Origin: Vibrio nitrifigilis
GTDB lineage: Bacteria; Pseudomonadota; Gammaproteobacteria; Enterobacterales; Vibrionaceae
Direction: 5' to 3'
NCBI RefSeq assembly: GCF_015686695.1
Contig: NZ_JADPMR010000001.1
Location: forward strand, 2,728,001 to 2,792,000
Length of the DNA: 64,000 nt
Shown here: positions 40,292 through 49,428 of the stretch, piece by piece
Numbering within the stretch: the first letter of the stretch is position 1
How the letters are laid out: the number at the start of each line of letters is the position of its first letter
The notes under the pieces: model-generated
Told to the model about the DNA's origin: nothing
The model's input: only the letters and a program-made list of their open reading frames with translations
Database searches by the model: none
Made by a program: the position numbers and the translations under genes

Positions 40292-40771
40292 ATGAAAGGC
40301 GATCCAATCATCATTCAACATCTCAACAAAATCCTTGGCAACGAACTTATTGCCATTAACCAATACTTTCTTCATGCTCGTATGTATAAAGACTGGGGCC
40401 TTAAAAACCTAGCCGATAAGGAATATCACGAGTCTATCGATGAGATGAAACATGCGGACCATTTGATCGAGCGAATTCTTTTCCTTGAAGGGTTACCGAA
40501 CTTACAAGATCTCGGTAAGTTGATGATCGGGGAAGACGTGAAGGAAATGTTAGAGTCTGATTTAAAGCTCGAAATGATCGCAATTCCAGACTTACGTGAA
40601 GCGATCGCTTATGCTGAAGATATCCGTGATTATGTCTCACGTGATTTATTTCAAGATATCTTAGAAGATGAAGAAGATCACGTAGACTGGTTAGAAACTC
40701 AGTTAGGCTTGATCGATATGACTGGCTTGCCTAATTACGTACAAGCCCAATTTGTGGATGAAGACGATTAG
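40292..40771 (+). CDS. bfr: Bacterioferritin
   Basis: Bacterioferritin forms a 24-subunit iron-storage shell with heme at subunit interfaces. The 159 residues have all six ferroxidase ligands at the usual positions: E18, E51, H54, E94, E127 and H130, and the heme ligand M52. The ATG at 40292 has a strong CAGGAGGG site; the frame is open further upstream without support. Confidence 0.98.
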   Translation: MKGDPIIIQHLNKILGNELIAINQYFLHARMYKDWGLKNLADKEYHESIDEMKHADHLIERILFLEGLPNLQDLGKLMIGEDVKEMLESDLKLEMIAIPDLREAIAYAEDIRDYVSRDLFQDILEDEEDHVDWLETQLGLIDMTGLPNYVQAQFVDEDD

Positions 40772-40930
40772 TTAACGCCGTTGTGATGTGCTCGGTTATA
40801 TTCATTGCCGAGCATTGCCATTTTTCTTACTTTTCTACCTCTTATTCCCTCGATTTTTCAATCTGTTATATTTTTCGTTTACAACGAACCTTTTCTTATC
40901 AATTTCCTCTTCTCGGTACAGATAATTCGC

Positions 40931-40959
40931 TTGCTTAGTTTTTGGCGATTCTGTACAAT
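40931..40959 (+). promoter_or_regulatory. Sigma-70 promoter of the rpsF operon
   Basis: TTGCTT (40931-40936) and TACAAT (40954-40959) are spaced by 17 bp, about 100 bp before rpsF. Confidence 0.75.
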
Positions 40960-40999
40960 TCGTGCTCCTTTATTCTCGGTCAACTATCATTCGTTCCTT

Positions 41000-41033
41000 G
41001 CTTCCTTTGGATGACCGGGCCAAATTGGGAAGC
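41000..41033 (+). promoter_or_regulatory. Candidate S6:S18 ribosomal-protein leader
   Basis: In the rpsF leader, GCTTCC (41000-41005) pairs with GGAAGC (41028-41033) and TTTGG with CCAAA, with a 3-nt bulge (TTG) between the stems and a CCG in the 9-nt loop. A leader hairpin with an exposed CCG, bound by the S6-S18 complex, is known to control this operon in many bacteria. The match is by eye. Confidence 0.5.
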
Positions 41034-41057
41034 TGAATAATCCGTAAGGAGCAATAA

Positions 41058-41426
41058 ATGCGTCATTACGAAATCGTATTCATGGTGCACCCAGATCAAA
41101 GCGAGCAAGTTGCTGGCATGATCGAGCGTTACACTGGTTCTATCACTGAAGCAGGCGGTACTGTACACCGTCTTGAAGACTGGGGTCGTCGTCAACTGGC
41201 TTACCCAATCAACAAGCTTCACAAAGCTCACTACGTTCTAATGAACGTTGAAGCTGACCAAGCTGTGATTGATGAACTAGAAACTGCTTTCCGTTTCAAC
41301 GATGCAGTTCTACGTAACATGATTATGCGTACTAAACACGCTGTAACTGAACCTTCAATCATGCTTAAAGCTAAAGAAGAGCGTACTAAGCGTGACGAAG
41401 CTAAATCAGAAGCGAACGCTGAGTAA
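41058..41426 (+). CDS. rpsF: 30S ribosomal protein S6
   Basis: S6 binds with S18 to the 30S platform. The 122 residues begin MRHYEIVFMVHPDQSEQV and end in an acidic/basic tail; in E. coli the C-terminus is extended by glutamates through RimK. TAAGGAGC precedes the ATG. It is the first gene of rpsF-priB-rpsR-rplI. Confidence 0.99.
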   Translation: MRHYEIVFMVHPDQSEQVAGMIERYTGSITEAGGTVHRLEDWGRRQLAYPINKLHKAHYVLMNVEADQAVIDELETAFRFNDAVLRNMIMRTKHAVTEPSIMLKAKEERTKRDEAKSEANAE

Positions 41427-41435
41427 TTTTTTATA

Positions 41436-41738
41436 ATGACCAATCGAATGGAGCTTAGTGGCACTGTTGCTAAACCTCCGCTTCGAAGCAAAAGCCCTGC
41501 GGGCGTTGCTCACTGCCGATTTTGGCTTGAACATCGCTCCACGGTAATTGAAGCTGATTTACCCAGACAAGTGTATTGTCGCATGCCTGTGGTAGTCAGT
41601 GGCAAACGGTCAAATGAATTCACTCAAGATTTAGTACAAGGCAGTCACATCAAGGTAAGTGGTTTTGTCGCTTATCAGACCGGCCGAAATGGCGTGGGAA
41701 AATTGGTGTTACATGCCGACAACATTACTCAAATTTAG
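41436..41738 (+). CDS. priB: Primosomal replication protein N (PriB)
   Basis: PriB is a dimeric single-stranded-DNA-binding OB-fold protein that helps PriA reload DnaB (43513-44922) at stalled forks. The 100 residues show NRMELSGTVAKPPLRSKSPA and the C-terminal KLVLHADNITQI. It is placed between rpsF and rpsR as in E. coli, 9 bp after rpsF, with no good ribosome binding site of its own, so coupling to rpsF translation is likely. Confidence 0.97.
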   Translation: MTNRMELSGTVAKPPLRSKSPAGVAHCRFWLEHRSTVIEADLPRQVYCRMPVVVSGKRSNEFTQDLVQGSHIKVSGFVAYQTGRNGVGKLVLHADNITQI

Positions 41739-41753
41739 ATCAGGAGATAGCCC

Positions 41754-41981
41754 ATGGCTCGTTTCTTCCGTCGTCGTAAATTCTGCCGTTTCACTGCAGA
41801 AGGCGTACAAGAGATTGATTACAAAGACGTAGCAACTCTTAAGAACTACATCACTGAAGCTGGTAAAATCGTACCTAGCCGTATTACTGGTACAAGCGCT
41901 AAATATCAGCGTCAGCTAGCTCGTGCAATCAAACGTTCACGCTACCTAGCTCTATTGCCATACACTGACAAACATCAGTAA
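41754..41981 (+). CDS. rpsR: 30S ribosomal protein S18
   Basis: The 75 residues begin MARFFRRRKFCRFTAEGVQE and contain RITGTSAKYQRQLARAIKRSR, typical of S18. A CAGGAGA site precedes the ATG. Confidence 0.99.
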   Translation: MARFFRRRKFCRFTAEGVQEIDYKDVATLKNYITEAGKIVPSRITGTSAKYQRQLARAIKRSRYLALLPYTDKHQ

Positions 41982-42014
41982 TCGGCACCGTTTATTAAGA
42001 AAGAGGATTAAGCA

Positions 42015-42464
42015 ATGCAAGTTATTCTACTTGATAAAATCGGTAACCTAGGTGGTCTTGGCGATACAGTTCACGTTAAATCTGGTTACGCTCGTAACTT
42101 CCTTATCCCAACAGGTAAGGCAGTAATGGCAACTAAAGCTAACGTTGAAATGTTCGAAACTCGTCGCGCTGAACTAGAAGCTAAAGTTGCTGAAGAACTT
42201 CAAGCTGCACAAGCTCGTGCTGACAAAGTTAGCGAATTAGAAGCAGTTGTTATCGCTTCTAAAGCTGGTGACGAAGGTAAACTATTTGGTTCTATCGGTA
42301 CTCGTGATATCGCTGATGCGATCACTGCAGCGGGTGTTGAAGTAGCTAAGAGCGAAGTTCGTCTACCTGAAGGTGCTCTACGCACAACTGGTGAATTTGA
42401 AATCAACGTTCAACTTCACTCTGAAGTATTTGCTACTGTAAAACTTCAAGTTGTTGCTGAGTAA
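42015..42464 (+). CDS. rplI: 50S ribosomal protein L9
   Basis: L9 has two globular domains joined by a long helix. The 149 residues begin MQVILLDKIGNLGGLGDTV, with the helix at about 40-75 and a C-terminal rRNA-binding domain. It ends the operon and is followed by a terminator. Confidence 0.99.
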   Translation: MQVILLDKIGNLGGLGDTVHVKSGYARNFLIPTGKAVMATKANVEMFETRRAELEAKVAEELQAAQARADKVSELEAVVIASKAGDEGKLFGSIGTRDIADAITAAGVEVAKSEVRLPEGALRTTGEFEINVQLHSEVFATVKLQVVAE

Positions 42465-42483
42465 TCTCGGTATACCGACTTAG

Positions 42484-42512
42484 AAAACACCAGCTTTGGC
42501 TGGTGTTTTTTT
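42484..42512 (+). terminator. Intrinsic terminator of the rpsF operon
   Basis: An 11-bp stem (AAAACACCAGC/GCTGGTGTTTT) with a TTTG loop is followed by a T run, 20 bp after the rplI stop. Confidence 0.92.
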
Positions 42513-42520
42513 ATATCAAT

Positions 42521-42556
42521 AAAAAGGGAAACAATTGTTTGTTTCCCTTTCTTTTT
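42521..42556 (-). terminator. Terminator of the DUF481 gene
   Basis: AAAGGGAAACA at 42523-42533 pairs with TGTTTCCCTTT at 42540-42550. On the minus strand the stem is followed by a T run. It overlaps the last codons of the gene on that strand and may work in both directions. Confidence 0.7.
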
Positions 42557-43340
42557 AAAATGAGACTAAAACACTAACAGTGAAAATACCATCATGCTTC
42601 TTCAGTGAACTGTCTGGTACTTTATTGTAATACTGCAAGTTGTGGCTAAGTTTTAGAGCTATATTATCAGTGATGTTATTTGTTATGCCGACATCGCTGG
42701 TGAAGGTTGTGTTAGTTTCACCCGTTACGACAGTAAGATCGGCGTAGACATTGAGGTTTTTAAATATCGCCCATTCGTTACGCAAGTTTGCGCGAATGAT
42801 GGGTTCTTTAATGGTTTCGTCGAATACAACATCGTTTGAATCGATTTCATCAAGGTTAGGGCGCTGATAGCGATAACCGGGACCCAATTCAAACTCAACA
42901 GTGACATCATCAGTATGGGTTAGCTGGAAACCGGGACCTGCTGAAAAAGTATAGTCTTTAAAATAGGCCGTATAGTTTGAGTCTGTACCGCTAAAACTAC
43001 TGTATAAATAGCTTTTAGGGCCGAGTTTGTAGTCACTTTGTAGTGAATAATTGGATTTGCGTTTGTCCTTATAATACTCTCTGACAAGTTTGTAGACCTT
43101 CCACTCACCTGTTGTACGGTGTCGACCTTTGGTATATGTCCCTTGCACTAATGTGTTGAGTGCTTCCGTATTGGTGTTACCCGAATGTGCTTGATAACCC
43201 AGTTCAACTTGGCCTTCCCAAGGTGAGGGGATATCGACATTATCGTTCTGCTGGGAGTCAGTTGTCGAAGTGGTCGTGTCCTCCGCATAGGCAATGCCAG
43301 AAAGCAAAAGACTAGCGCTTAGAAGCCAAATTTTGGACAC
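42555..43340 (-). CDS. DUF481 outer-membrane protein
   Basis: The 261 residues begin with a signal peptide (MSKIWLLSASLLLSGIAYA, cleaved before EDTTT). The mature protein is made of alternating beta strands with aromatic belts (VELGYQAHSGNTNTEALN, YSLQSDYKLGPKSYLYSSFS and so on) and ends VSVLVSF, with a terminal phenylalanine as in outer-membrane barrels. It matches the DUF481 (putative salt-induced OMP, YdiY-like) family. The role is unknown. It is divergent from dnaB. Confidence 0.85.
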   Translation of the reverse strand: MSKIWLLSASLLLSGIAYAEDTTTSTTDSQQNDNVDIPSPWEGQVELGYQAHSGNTNTEALNTLVQGTYTKGRHRTTGEWKVYKLVREYYKDKRKSNYSLQSDYKLGPKSYLYSSFSGTDSNYTAYFKDYTFSAGPGFQLTHTDDVTVEFELGPGYRYQRPNLDEIDSNDVVFDETIKEPIIRANLRNEWAIFKNLNVYADLTVVTGETNTTFTSDVGITNNITDNIALKLSHNLQYYNKVPDSSLKKHDGIFTVSVLVSF

Positions 43341-43512
43341 AAAGAACCTCTGATATTAATGTTGAATAGGGTAGATAATAGAGTTTGTGGGTTGTGAAAT
43401 AGTCAACGCTAGGTTAATTCTGTCCGATTCAACACAAACTTATTATCAGCTAATTACAAATTATCTAATACCGTTATAATGTACGGTCATTAAAGCGTTA
43501 CAGAGTGAAGTC

Positions 43513-44922
43513 ATGGCTGATCCACGAACTGAAAATCGAAACCGTAAACCCTCTTCTGATGCACAAGTTGATGCTATCAAAGTACCACCTCATTCCATTG
43601 AAGCAGAGCAATCTGTTATTGGTGGTCTGCTGCTGGATAATGAACGTTGGGATACCGTATCAGAGCGAGTGGTGACAAAAGACTTTTATAGTCGTCCCCA
43701 TAGACTCATTTTTGATGCAGTAAAAAGTATTCTTGAAGAAAGTAAACCCCTTGATTTAATTACTCTTTCAGAATTTTTGGAACTGAGAGAACAATTAGAA
43801 GATGTGGGTGGTTTTGCTTATCTTGCCGATTTGGCTAAGAACACCCCAAGTGCTGCCAACATTAACGCTTATGCAGAGATTGTCGCTGAACGGGCACTGG
43901 TTCGCAACCTAATTGGTGTCGCGAATGAAATTGCTGATGCTGGTTATGACCCTCAAGGTCGTTCATCGGAAGATTTGCTCGATCTTGCCGAGAGTAAAGT
44001 GTTCGCAATAGCAGAAGAACGCACCAGTGAAAATGAAGGGCCGCAGAATGTCGACAATATTCTGGAAAAAACCTTAGAGCGTATCGAAATCTTGTATAAA
44101 ACCCCACAAGATGGTGTAACAGGTGTCGATACTGGTTTTACTGACCTCAATAAAAAAACGGCTGGCCTGCAAGGTTCTGATCTGGTGATTGTCGCGGCTC
44201 GTCCGTCGATGGGTAAAACGACTTTTGCGATGAACTTATGTGAAAACGCCGCGATGGAGCAAGAAAAACCTGTTCTTATCTTTTCTCTTGAGATGCCTGC
44301 TGAACAGTTAATGATGCGTATGCTAGCTTCGCTATCACGTGTTGACCAAACTAAAATTCGTACTGGTCAGCTCGATGATGAAGATTGGGCGCGAATATCT
44401 TCTACCATGGGGATCCTTATGGAGAAGAAAAATATGTTCATTGACGATAGCTCTGGTTTAACCCCGACAGAAGTTCGTTCTCGTGCAAGACGTATTGCTC
44501 GTGAGCATGGTGGTTTATCTATGATCATGGTCGACTACCTGCAGTTGATGCGTGTGCCAGCGTTGTCGGATAACCGTACATTAGAGATTGCAGAAATTTC
44601 TCGCTCTCTCAAAGCATTAGCAAAAGAGCTTAATGTCCCAGTCGTTGCTCTATCTCAGCTTAACCGTTCTTTGGAGCAACGAGCAGACAAGCGCCCTGTT
44701 AACTCGGATTTGCGTGAATCTGGATCTATCGAACAAGATGCCGACTTAATTATGTTTATCTATCGTGATGAGGTATATCACCCTGATAGTGCTCTAAAAG
44801 GGATTGCGGAAATTATTATTGGTAAACAACGTAATGGTCCGATTGGTTCAGTAAGACTAACCTTCCAAGGGCAATTCTCTCGTTTTGATAATTATGCTGG
44901 CCCTGCGTTTGATGATGAATAA
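43513..44922 (+). CDS. dnaB: Replicative DNA helicase
   Basis: DnaB is the hexameric 5'-3' helicase at the replication fork. The 469 residues have the N-terminal primase-binding domain (about 25-130), a linker and a RecA-like domain with Walker A RPSMGKTTFAMN near 235 and Walker B IMVDYLQLM near 340. It is not interrupted by an intein. alr overlaps its last codons. Confidence 0.98.
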   Translation: MADPRTENRNRKPSSDAQVDAIKVPPHSIEAEQSVIGGLLLDNERWDTVSERVVTKDFYSRPHRLIFDAVKSILEESKPLDLITLSEFLELREQLEDVGGFAYLADLAKNTPSAANINAYAEIVAERALVRNLIGVANEIADAGYDPQGRSSEDLLDLAESKVFAIAEERTSENEGPQNVDNILEKTLERIEILYKTPQDGVTGVDTGFTDLNKKTAGLQGSDLVIVAARPSMGKTTFAMNLCENAAMEQEKPVLIFSLEMPAEQLMMRMLASLSRVDQTKIRTGQLDDEDWARISSTMGILMEKKNMFIDDSSGLTPTEVRSRARRIAREHGGLSMIMVDYLQLMRVPALSDNRTLEIAEISRSLKALAKELNVPVVALSQLNRSLEQRADKRPVNSDLRESGSIEQDADLIMFIYRDEVYHPDSALKGIAEIIIGKQRNGPIGSVRLTFQGQFSRFDNYAGPAFDDE

Positions 44923-46009
44923 CAGTCAAGCCTATACACAAGCTGCAACAGCTCATGTTGATTTAGCCGCCTTACAATTTAATTTGGCAAAAGTCAGAGA
45001 GCTAGCACCAAGTAGCCAGATAATGGCTGTTGTGAAAGCGAATAGTTATGGACATGGTCTTCATGCAGTATCTAAGGCTGTGTCTGTTGAGGCTGATGCA
45101 TTTGGTGTCGCTAGAATTGAAGAAGCTTTGCAGTTAAGGGCGAATGGGATAGTTAAACCGATTCTCTTATTAGAAGGCTTTTATTCCGCACAAGATTTAC
45201 CGGTTATCACAACAAACCGGATACAAACCGTGGTGCATTGTATTGAGCAGCTTGAAGCACTCGAGCAAGTTCAACTAGATTCACCTATCTCGGTATGGCT
45301 TAAAGTCGATACCGGAATGCATCGCTTAGGTATTAGCCCTGAGCAATTTGCAGAATTTGTTACACGTTTAAAACGTTGTCCTAATGTTGCTGATGATCTG
45401 CGGTTTATTAGTCACTTTGCTTGTGCTGATGAACCTAATAATGATAGTGCGCCACGTCAGCTTGCCCTATTCAAGCAGTTAACTAAGCAGGAAATAGGCG
45501 AGTGTTCCATTGCCGCGTCCGCAGGACTCCTTGCTTTGCCTGACAGCCATCTCGATTGGGTTCGCCCTGGGATTATTATGTACGGTGTTTCCCCTTTTGC
45601 GGATAAAACGGCAGGACAAATGGGGCTTAAACCCGTAATGACTTTAACTTCTCGCTTAATTGCCATTAGAGACGTGAAGCAGGGTGAGCCGATTGGCTAT
45701 GGTGGCACGTGGGCTAGCCCTTGTGATACCAAGATAGGAATTGTCGCTATTGGTTATGGCGATGGTTATCCACGAACCGCACCAAATGGTACACCGGTAC
45801 TTGTTAATGGACGTCAGTTACCGCTCGTTGGACGTGTCTGTATGGATATGCTCAGTGTCGATCTTGGGTCTGAAGCTAAAGATTGTGTTGGTGATGAAGT
45901 GATTTTATGGGGGGCGTCGCTACCTGTTGAAACGGTTGCTCACCATATCGGAACATCTGGATATGAGTTGGTGACTAAGTTAACGTCTAGAATAGCGATG
46001 GTGTATTAA
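44915..46009 (+). CDS. alr: Alanine racemase
   Basis: Alr makes D-alanine for peptidoglycan with pyridoxal phosphate. The 364 residues have the cofactor lysine K41 in VVKANSYGHGL and the second catalytic base, a tyrosine, in AIGYGDGYPR. The start at 44915 (MNNSQAYTQAATAHVDLA) gives the usual family length and overlaps the end of dnaB by 8 bp; earlier in-frame starts lie inside dnaB. The dnaB-alr order is also found in E. coli. Confidence 0.96.
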   Translation: MNNSQAYTQAATAHVDLAALQFNLAKVRELAPSSQIMAVVKANSYGHGLHAVSKAVSVEADAFGVARIEEALQLRANGIVKPILLLEGFYSAQDLPVITTNRIQTVVHCIEQLEALEQVQLDSPISVWLKVDTGMHRLGISPEQFAEFVTRLKRCPNVADDLRFISHFACADEPNNDSAPRQLALFKQLTKQEIGECSIAASAGLLALPDSHLDWVRPGIIMYGVSPFADKTAGQMGLKPVMTLTSRLIAIRDVKQGEPIGYGGTWASPCDTKIGIVAIGYGDGYPRTAPNGTPVLVNGRQLPLVGRVCMDMLSVDLGSEAKDCVGDEVILWGASLPVETVAHHIGTSGYELVTKLTSRIAMVY

Positions 46010-46039
46010 GCAGATCTAGCGATCTGCTCTGTTTGAAAA

Positions 46040-46459
46040 TTACTCACCTTGAATGGTGGCAATAATGCGTCGTTCGCCACCATAGTCACGATGTTCTCCA
46101 AGATAAATTCCTTGCCACGTTCCTAATGCTAGCTTTCCCTGGCTAATTGGAATACTGATGCTATTACCCAATATGGATGCCTTGATATGAGCTGGCATAT
46201 CATCATCACCTTCATATGTATGTTGATAATAGGGGGCTCGCTCTGGAACCATTTTATTAAAATGCTGCTCCATATCTGATCGTACGGTTGGATCTGCATT
46301 CTCATTGATGGTGAGGCTTGCAGAGGTATGCTGGATAAAAAGGTGCAGCAATCCGACAGAAATAGTGTCAATTTGTGGAAGCTGTCGTTCTATTTCTCGC
46401 GTAATAAGATGAAATCCTCGGCGATAGGCTTTAAGGTGGATGACCTGCTGTTGCCACAT
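46040..46459 (-). CDS. yjbQ: UPF0047 protein YjbQ
   Basis: The 139-residue protein matches the YjbQ/UPF0047 family: HTSASLTINENADPTVRSDM, the metal-like segment with YYQHTYEGDDDMPAHIK and a C-terminal GTWQGIYLGEHRD. Weak thiamine-phosphate synthase activity has been reported for YjbQ; the physiological role is open. I placed the start at the ATG at 46459 (MWQQQVIHLK), 9 bases after GGAG; the earlier ATG at 46474 is only 2 bases from it. Confidence 0.92.
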   Translation of the reverse strand: MWQQQVIHLKAYRRGFHLITREIERQLPQIDTISVGLLHLFIQHTSASLTINENADPTVRSDMEQHFNKMVPERAPYYQHTYEGDDDMPAHIKASILGNSISIPISQGKLALGTWQGIYLGEHRDYGGERRIIATIQGE

Positions 46460-46566
46460 AATCCATTGCTCCAAAGGCTATTGTTTGTTCGTCAGTATAG
46501 CGTTATGGTTGGCGAGGATCGATGGTAACCGCTCTGAGTGTTCTAAATTGGCAGGAAGTATTTAAG

Positions 46567-46760
46567 TATAATGATTTTCCTGTGTTACTGACTTATCTCA
46601 ATGTGGCGTTTGACGAGCTAGGTCATACTCAGTGCCTTAATTCGAATTACAACGTTATGCCCTATGAGGCATAGCGGGCTTTTTATTTTTTAATCGGGGA
46701 TTCCACAGGCTGACCATTGCCGAATGGAATAAGACCAACTGTTATATCGGGATAGATACT
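46567..46760 (+). promoter_or_regulatory. pgi promoter and long leader with terminator-like hairpin
   Basis: A TATAAT at 46567-46572 (weak -35) would start a leader of about 180 nt. Within it, CTATG/CATAG flanked by GCC/GGC forms a hairpin at about 46659-46680, directly followed by TTTTTATTTTTT. CCTGTG at 46579-46584 could pair with CACAGG at 46704-46709. The arrangement looks like an attenuator, which is an inference. Confidence 0.45.
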
Positions 46761-48413
46761 ATGCTTAAAAATATCAATCCAACGCAAACCGAGGCTTGGA
46801 AAGCGTTGACTGCGCATTTTGAAACTGCGCAAGATTTGGATCTAAAAACACTATTTGCGAACGACAAAGATCGTTTCGCTAAATATTCAGCTCGTTTTGG
46901 ATCGGATCTATTGGTTGATTACTCAAAAAACCTCATCAACGACGACACCATGAAACACTTATTTGCATTGGCAAATGAGATTGATATCAAAAGTGCTATC
47001 CAATCAATGTTCAGCGGTGAAAAAATTAACCGTACTGAAGATCGTGCTGTTCTACATACTGCCTTACGTAACCGTAGCAACACACCTGTATTAGTTGATG
47101 GTAAAGATGTAATGCCAGCAGTCAATGCAGTCTTGGAACAAATGAAATCATTCTCTGATCGAGTGATTTCTGGTGATTGGAAAGGTTATACCGGCAAAGC
47201 TATTACAGATGTAGTGAATATTGGTATCGGTGGTTCAGATCTAGGCCCATACATGGTGACTGAAGCTCTTGTTCCATTCAAAAACCACTTAAATATGCAT
47301 TTTGTCTCTAACGTTGATGGCACTCATATTGAAGAGACAGTAAAAGATCTTAGCCCAGAAACAACATTGTTCCTGATTGCCTCTAAGACTTTCACTACCC
47401 AAGAAACAATGACCAATGCTCATACTGCACGTGATTGGTTCTTAAAAACTGCTGGTGATGAAGCGCATGTGGCAAAACACTTTGCTGCACTATCAACTAA
47501 CGCAAAAGCAGTGGCTGAATTTGGTATCGATACAGATAACATGTTCGAATTCTGGGATTGGGTTGGTGGTCGTTACTCACTTTGGTCTGCGATTGGTCTT
47601 TCAATTATTCTATCTATCGGCTTTGACAACTATGTTGAACTATTGACGGGTGCCCATGAAATAGACAAGCACTTTGTTGATACTCCGTTAGAAAATAACA
47701 TTCCTGTTATCCTAGCCTTGATTGGGATCTGGTATAACAATTTCCATGGTGCTGAAACCGAAGCTATCTTGCCATATGACCAATATATGCACCGTTTCCC
47801 TGCTTATTTCCAGCAGGGTAATATGGAATCAAACGGTAAATATGTTGACCGTAATGGCAATCCAGTTACTTACCAAACAGGTCCTATTATCTGGGGTGAG
47901 CCTGGTACGAATGGTCAACACGCGTTCTACCAGTTGATCCACCAAGGCACTAAGATTGTTCCATGTGATTTTATTGCTCCGGCAAAAACTCACAATCCAA
48001 CGGGTGATCACCATCAGAAATTGATGTCTAACTTCTTTGCTCAAACTGAAGCATTGGCGTTTGGTAAATCAGCTGAGACTGTACGTGCGGAACTAGAAAA
48101 AGCAGGCAAATCAGAAGCTGAAATTGCGGAATTGGTACCATTTAAAGTATTTGAAGGTAACCGTCCAACCAACTCTATTTTGGTGAAGGAAATTACTCCG
48201 CGTTCTTTGGGTCATTTGATTGCAATGTACGAACATAAAATCTTTGTACAAGGTGTGATTTGGAACATCTTTACTTTTGACCAATGGGGCGTTGAATTAG
48301 GTAAGCAATTAGCTAACCAAATTCTTCCTGAATTAGTGGCAAATGATGAAGTAGATTCACACGATAGCTCAACGAATGGGCTTATCAATGCGTTTAAAGC
48401 ATTACGTGACTAA
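46761..48413 (+). CDS. pgi: Glucose-6-phosphate isomerase
   Basis: Pgi interconverts glucose 6-phosphate and fructose 6-phosphate. The 550 residues have NIGIGGSDLGP, SKTFTTQETMTNA, the catalytic glutamate region GGRYSLWSAIGLS and GNRPTNSILV, followed by the C-terminal lysine near residue 515 in FDQWGVELGKQLA. It is monocistronic and ends at a bidirectional terminator. Confidence 0.98.
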   Translation: MLKNINPTQTEAWKALTAHFETAQDLDLKTLFANDKDRFAKYSARFGSDLLVDYSKNLINDDTMKHLFALANEIDIKSAIQSMFSGEKINRTEDRAVLHTALRNRSNTPVLVDGKDVMPAVNAVLEQMKSFSDRVISGDWKGYTGKAITDVVNIGIGGSDLGPYMVTEALVPFKNHLNMHFVSNVDGTHIEETVKDLSPETTLFLIASKTFTTQETMTNAHTARDWFLKTAGDEAHVAKHFAALSTNAKAVAEFGIDTDNMFEFWDWVGGRYSLWSAIGLSIILSIGFDNYVELLTGAHEIDKHFVDTPLENNIPVILALIGIWYNNFHGAETEAILPYDQYMHRFPAYFQQGNMESNGKYVDRNGNPVTYQTGPIIWGEPGTNGQHAFYQLIHQGTKIVPCDFIAPAKTHNPTGDHHQKLMSNFFAQTEALAFGKSAETVRAELEKAGKSEAEIAELVPFKVFEGNRPTNSILVKEITPRSLGHLIAMYEHKIFVQGVIWNIFTFDQWGVELGKQLANQILPELVANDEVDSHDSSTNGLINAFKALRD

Positions 48414-48440
48414 TCACTAAGAGATTATTTTCTCTCATAT

Positions 48441-48473
48441 AAAAAAGCGGATGACTTAGTCATCCGCTTTTTT
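48441..48473. terminator. Bidirectional terminator between pgi and the CheX-like gene
   Basis: A 15-bp perfect stem (AAAAAAGCGGATGAC / GTCATCCGCTTTTTT) with a 3-nt loop has A and T runs on either side, so it can stop transcription from both convergent genes. Confidence 0.93.
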
Positions 48474-48491
48474 AGTTATTTAGTGGTGAGG

Positions 48492-48953
48492 TTACTCAAA
48501 GCAGATTTCTATAAATGCATTACCCCAAGGGGAGGCAAATGGCATTAAAATAATTGAACCTTCACATTTATGGCGAATAGTATGGCCTTTACCTGATACG
48601 ACAACAGGGGTTGCCATATCGAAATCGAATCCACTTTCAGCCAAAATACGCTTAGCTCCGCCTGTTACCATGTTGGTGATTTCACCAACCATATCAGTGA
48701 CTTCTTCATTGATGCCATTAGGGCGTTCACCTAACATATTTTGCATAATTTCAAAGGCTAAGGCTTCGTCAAAAGTAATAGACATTGAGCCTCGGGTTTG
48801 TGGGCCAACCATACCAATAAGCCCGGAGATATCCCCTCGAGCAATCTCATCTTTCTTCAGACGAGGTTTTTGTGGCTTCAATTCCAAGGAAGCCATGGTC
48901 TTTAGCACATTCATTAAAGAAGCTAAAAACGGATTCACAAATTCAGCGCGCAT
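48492..48953 (-). CDS. CheX-like chemotaxis phosphatase family protein
   Basis: The 153 residues match the CheX/CheC family (DUF3334-like): MRAEFVNPFLASLMNVLKTM at the start and, near residue 90, a single conserved E-x2-N motif in GEITNMVTGGAK. In CheX this motif removes phosphate from CheY-P. There is no other chemotaxis gene nearby, so the substrate could be another response regulator. It lies 25 bp downstream of zur on the same strand, so the two may be cotranscribed. Confidence 0.8.
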   Translation of the reverse strand: MRAEFVNPFLASLMNVLKTMASLELKPQKPRLKKDEIARGDISGLIGMVGPQTRGSMSITFDEALAFEIMQNMLGERPNGINEEVTDMVGEITNMVTGGAKRILAESGFDFDMATPVVVSGKGHTIRHKCEGSIILMPFASPWGNAFIEICFE

Positions 48954-48978
48954 AACCTTCTTCTATTCATTTAATCCA

Positions 48979-49428
48979 TTAGTTAGAGGAGCAAGACTGG
49001 CAAACACCATGAGATTCAATGACATGGTTATGAATCTTAAAGCCGTGCTTCTCCGCATTTTCTTCCAGGAGAGTCACTAATTTATCATTCTGCAATTCAG
49101 TTACGTTACCACATTCATCACAGATAAGTAGGTGGGATGAATGTTTATGGGCGTTACATGAGCAGCATGAAATAAAACTGTTGGTTGACTCTACTCTATG
49201 GATAAAGCCTTGTTCCAGCAAAAAATCGAGTGCACGGTAAACTGTAGGCGGTTTAGCTTGTGGCTCACTTATTTTGAGCTCTTCAAGCAACTCGTAAGCA
49301 CTGGATGCTTTTTTACTCGAACAAATCAACTCGAAGACACGCTTACGTTGTGATGTAAGCCTGACCCCTCTTGCTGTACATATTTCTTCAATCTGCTGGA
49401 TTAGCTTATTGTCCAATATTTTCACCAT
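48979..49428 (-). CDS. zur: Zinc uptake regulator (Fur family)
   Basis: The 149-residue protein has the Fur winged helix (about 20-85, with LTSQRKRVFELI and PPTVYRALDFLLEQGFIHRV) and a C-terminal dimerisation domain with zinc cysteine pairs C103-x2-C106 (CDECGN) and C143-x2-C146 (CQSC). The cysteine-rich SCCSCNAHKHSSH segment replaces the Fur-type HHDH motif, which fits Zur. With zinc it represses zinc-uptake genes. It is divergent from dusA across a 401-bp gap. Confidence 0.92.
   Translation of the reverse strand: MVKILDNKLIQQIEEICTARGVRLTSQRKRVFELICSSKKASSAYELLEELKISEPQAKPPTVYRALDFLLEQGFIHRVESTNSFISCCSCNAHKHSSHLLICDECGNVTELQNDKLVTLLEENAEKHGFKIHNHVIESHGVCQSCSSN

Noticed and set aside
40805..41014. 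69-residue hydrophobic frame between bfr and rpsF
   Set aside because: It lies over the rpsF promoter and leader, has no ribosome binding site and no recognisable family; its hydrophobicity reflects T-rich sequence.
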